Part shown: positions 61,432-64,000 of the stretch, one piece after another | Numbering within the stretch: the stretch's first letter is position 1 | Layout: every line of letters begins with the position of its first letter | Assembly (NCBI GenBank): GCA_027257055.1 | Contig: JAPVLO010000572.1 | Coordinates: 1-64,000, forward strand | Direction: 5' to 3' | Source of the DNA: Cephalopachus bancanus | Taxonomy: Eukaryota; Chordata; Mammalia; Primates; Tarsiidae | DNA: 64,000 nucleotides | Notes under the pieces: model-generated | What the model saw: the letters and a program-made list of their open reading frames with translations, nothing else | Told to the model about the DNA's origin: nothing | Databases searched by the model: none | Translations under genes and position numbers: made by a program

Positions 61432-61553
61432 CGAGCCTTGGCCAACTCTTTGAGCTGCTCCCAGGGCTAAACAAACTGAGCCAGTCGCAACTGGATCTCC
61501 TCTTGCCCCACGGCAACCTCGTCTTTTAGCCTCTCTGCCATGTCCAGCACATT
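61432..61553 (-). pseudogene. SPTA1: SPTA1 exon 38 with in-frame TAG
   Basis: 122 nt between CTTCAG and GTGAGT. Reads [28 protein letters not shown], then TAG at 61,469-61,467 (29th codon of the exon), then PWEQLKELAKA and CG of a split Arg. Human has Glu here (QFVEHWEKLKELAKAR as I recall it), so GAG to TAG is a single change. Length and phase fit both neighbours, so the stop cannot be dodged by a frame error, and skipping this exon would shift the frame. Confidence 0.9.
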
Positions 61554-62144
61554 CTGAAGAACACACCCCGTCCGTGTCACATTACCCCACCTTTAGCCTA
61601 GTCCTCTGATAAGGTATCTAGCTCTTACAACCTTCCAGTTCATTTATAAGCTCCATGGGACTTGGGATGATCCTGAATCCTGGGTGAATGATGAAAGTGG
61701 CAGCAAGATCTACAATGCCAAACGTTCCCAAATATCCTTGCAATTTTTGTGTCCCAGCGCTTGCATTAGACTACTCTGCATGATCTGCTTTATAGATTAT
61801 TCATTCATGGTCACAAGGTGATCCTGCTGCCAGGTCAGATTCAGAGTTGCCTTCTTCCCATGTGGTTCAAGTATAACTTTGTTAGATGTCTCAACCTGTA
61901 TCCCAATTATCAATAACTGCCCAGGAGTTTTGAAATACTCCTTCCTGGGAAAAGCATGGGTTCCTGTCCAGAATTATTCTATTTATAGGAGACAAGTGTG
62001 CACGAGAAAAGAATACTTGTGAGTTCTATGAATCTCTATAATCTGGCCATCTACTTTCACACTTTGTAGTGCTCTATTGTTTATCTGTAACATGAGGGGC
62101 TAATATTAATTTCTGTCTTTGCAGGTCTTACATTCTATTCATAC

Positions 62145-62265
62145 CTGGATGGCAGGCTCATGTGCCACTAGCTCCCCCTCTAGGCGTCTGTGCTTCTTCA
62201 GTAGGTTCTGAACACCCTGCAGATCCCTGCCATAGTCCTGGGAACTCACTCGTATCAACTTCTCC
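62145..62265 (-). CDS. SPTA1: SPTA1 exon 37
   Basis: 121 nt: [20 protein letters not shown], then [20 protein letters not shown]. [19 protein letters not shown] is the helix A-B linker signature of alpha-spectrin repeats. Acceptor GTCCCAG, donor GTATGA. Frame open. Confidence 0.94.
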
Positions 62266-62970
62266 CTGGGACCAAGGAAGAAAACAGAGATTTGAGTTTA
62301 GATATCTGAGGTACCCTAGAGCGATGGCTTTCTAAGAACGTGTGTGTGGCTGGGAGTGGGGGAAGTCATCAATTTTCGAACACCCGAGTGCTAATAACCA
62401 AAAAGATAATTAGTGGCAGAGGCTTTCAGAAAAGCTTCTGACTTGTGTCAATACAAATGAAAATAACATTTTGATCACCCTATGCACAGCTCTAACCGCC
62501 TTCCCTTTAGTTCCTTTACCTGGTCACCTGTGTATCTTCTCTTTTTTTGATCCAGAATATGTACTAATGTCTTTCTTTTTCTAAAAAAGTGAAAATTGTG
62601 TATAACCTTCATGGCTTTTATTATTTTTCTCTATTACTATCAGTAATAAATTGATCTAAAATAGTTATAAAAAGCTGATATTATAGGAGTCATGGCAGAC
62701 GAGATGCTTCTGAGTGTAAAATATTGGAATATTACCTTGAAACATAGTCAAAGACTACACAGACAAGATTATTCCATCTTATGACTACTAAAAAGGTTTT
62801 TTAAAATGTCTTATTTGTTGTCCTAGATATACCAATTCATTGATTTCTCATAATAATGAACAGATTTATAGAAGAAAAAACATAACAAAGCAGGATAATT
62901 AGAAAGATGGCAAAATAATTAATTTGCTAAGATTTCATCAATCATATTTTTACAACAAAAATAGAATTAA

Positions 62971-63262
62971 GCCGGGCTCGGTGGCTCAGCCTGTAATCCC
63001 ACGCCTTTGGAAGGCTGAGGTGAGTGGATTGCCTGAGCCCGTGGGTTCGAGACCCACCTGGGCAGGTGAGACCTCATCTCTACAATAAAAAAAAAAAAAA
63101 AATTAGCCAGGCATGGTAGAGCGCACCTGTAGTTCCAGCTACTCGGAAGGCTGAGGCAGAAGGATCGCTGGAGCCCAGCAGGTCAAGGCTGCGGTGGCCG
63201 GGAGCAGCCACTGCACTCTAGTCTGGGCGACAGAGTGAGACTCCAACTCAAAAAAAAAAAAA
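62971..63262 (+). mobile_element. Alu SINE, lineage-specific variant
   Basis: Sense copy in SPTA1 intron 36, near-consensus ('GCCGGGCTCGGTGGCTCAG', 'GTCGAGG'-like right arm), with an A-rich tail and imperfect flanking repeats (AAATAGAATTA / AAATTGAATTA). Confidence 0.93.
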
Positions 63263-63705
63263 TTGAATTAGTAATGAAACCATGGCAGATACTGTGTAAT
63301 GTTATCTGTCTTGTGTCCAATTTAGTGTCATATGGGATACACTGGATATAGAAAAAATGATGACAATAATCTGACCAGCTGGGTAAGCTGTAAATACCCA
63401 GTTGTCTCAGTGAGCATTACATCATTCTATGAACTATCTAGAACAAACATATGTGGCTTCTTAATTGTTTCCTGAATGTATGTGAACCCCTCCTGACTTC
63501 CTCCACATCTGTTTCTTTCTTGCTGCAACCAGTGAGGCAATTTAGAAAAAATAAAACCAATGTTAATTTTAGGCTGAGACAAGCATGAAGCAGTAATATC
63601 AAACTCAAGAAACAATTGAATATTTCATTTCGGCATATATTGGAATAAATGTGGTGAATTATCTACTCGTTGGATTATCCACACACTGTGAGTTGGTATA
63701 CATAC

Positions 63706-63914
63706 TCTATCCAGGACTCCTCATCATCTAGGTCCTGGAAGAACTGGAACAAGGCATAGGCCTCTTTCAGTTTTTCATGGTGAGCAGCTGCCAAGTCCTG
63801 GACATTCAGGAAGCGCTTGTTGACACTATCCCTTTTCTCCTCAATCTGGTCAACATTCAAAGTCCCGCTGGAAAGCAAATCCTCAGCCAACTTATTCAGG
63901 TCCTTGATTGCATC
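63706..63914 (-). CDS. SPTA1: SPTA1 exon 36
   Basis: 209 nt, phase 0 at its start: [20 protein letters not shown], then [20 protein letters not shown] and DLDDEESWI plus two bases. FFxDxDDEESWI is the helix A motif of the next repeat. Acceptor TTTCTAG, donor GTATGT. Frame open. Everything further 5' lies outside the window. Confidence 0.93.
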
Positions 63915-64000
63915 CTAGAAAGCCCCAGTGTGCTCAGTGAGTAGTACAGTACAAGTATTACACAGACCCCAGGCTTTAACCACTACTGGTTCTATTTCAA

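Larger units (their letters stand above)
34433..63914 (-). pseudogene. SPTA1: SPTA1, erythroid alpha-spectrin, exons 36-52, with disabling lesions
   Basis: The 3' third of the alpha-spectrin gene of the red-cell membrane skeleton. Its product pairs with beta-spectrin near this C-terminal end. Seventeen exons (2,272 coding nt) encode the last triple-helical repeats and the calmodulin-like EF-hand domain, ending in GFTSSYFGN. Exon numbers are counted back from the 52-exon human gene, and the 18-nt exon falls at number 46 as known in human. Every exon has AG/GT borders and the phases agree, except exons 42 and 47, each one base short. Exons 38 and 47 contain in-frame TAG codons. EF-hand exons carry harsh changes (for example [17 protein letters not shown]). 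I therefore call it an apparent pseudogene. A decayed duplicate, or assembly errors in a working gene, are the alternatives. The 5' part lies beyond the right edge. Confidence 0.75.

Noticed and set aside
61279..61566. A 95-codon minus-strand ORF around SPTA1 exon 38
   Set aside because: It is the wrong frame of exon 38 plus intron sequence.
1..64000. tRNA or rRNA genes, CRISPR arrays, bacterial operons or a phage
   Set aside because: Nothing of the kind is visible; the sequence is vertebrate nuclear DNA with introns and SINE/LINE repeats.

Overview
This is mammalian, almost certainly primate, nuclear DNA. It has long introns with GT/AG splice sites, dimeric 7SL-derived Alu elements, several L1 copies, MIR and MER2 relics, and intronless retrocopies flanked by target-site duplications. 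The Alus are an AluJ-like variant that ends in a 'GACTCCAACTC' type tail. They lack the 'GCAAGAGCGAGACC' block that I associate with lemur and loris Alus, and they are not the AluS/Y of monkeys and apes. My best guess is a tarsier-like, non-anthropoid primate; this is an inference from memory of the families. The gene order OR10X1, OR10Z1, SPTA1 matches human chromosome 1q23, so this is the orthologous olfactory receptor / alpha-spectrin neighbourhood or a duplicate of it.

Layout. 1-5.6 kb: a broken L1 with ORF1 and ORF2 remains. 6.3 kb: a MER2 DNA transposon. 7.7 kb: a tiny retrocopy of an LTR-type transcript end. 8.1-8.8 kb (minus): an OR10X1 pseudogene. 8.9-15.1 kb: no gene, old repeats. 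15.46-18.35 kb (plus): a CASP3 processed pseudogene with a later Alu in its 3' UTR. 18.4-22.3 kb: a repeat pile-up. 23.87-24.81 kb (plus): an OR10Z1 pseudogene. 26.94-32.99 kb (minus): a near full-length NUP153 retrocopy that still has an 840-codon open frame and carries its GC-rich 5' end. 34.4 kb to the right edge (minus): the last 17 coding exons of erythroid alpha-spectrin SPTA1 (exons 36-52 if the human 52-exon count applies), with introns holding Alus, MIRs and L1s, including one L1 nested in another.

Main result. All 17 SPTA1 exons can be delimited with GT/AG sites, and their lengths and phases join correctly except at two exons. Within 2,272 coding bases there are four apparent disabling lesions: an in-frame TAG in exon 38, a one-base deletion in exon 42, and a TAG plus a one-base deletion in exon 47. 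The EF-hand exons also carry radical substitutions compared with the human protein as I remember it. Either erythroid alpha-spectrin is inactivated at this locus, or this is a decayed duplicate, or the assembly is poor here. The two neighbouring receptor genes are also broken, so no clearly intact gene is visible in the window. The best intact reading frame belongs to the NUP153 retrocopy.
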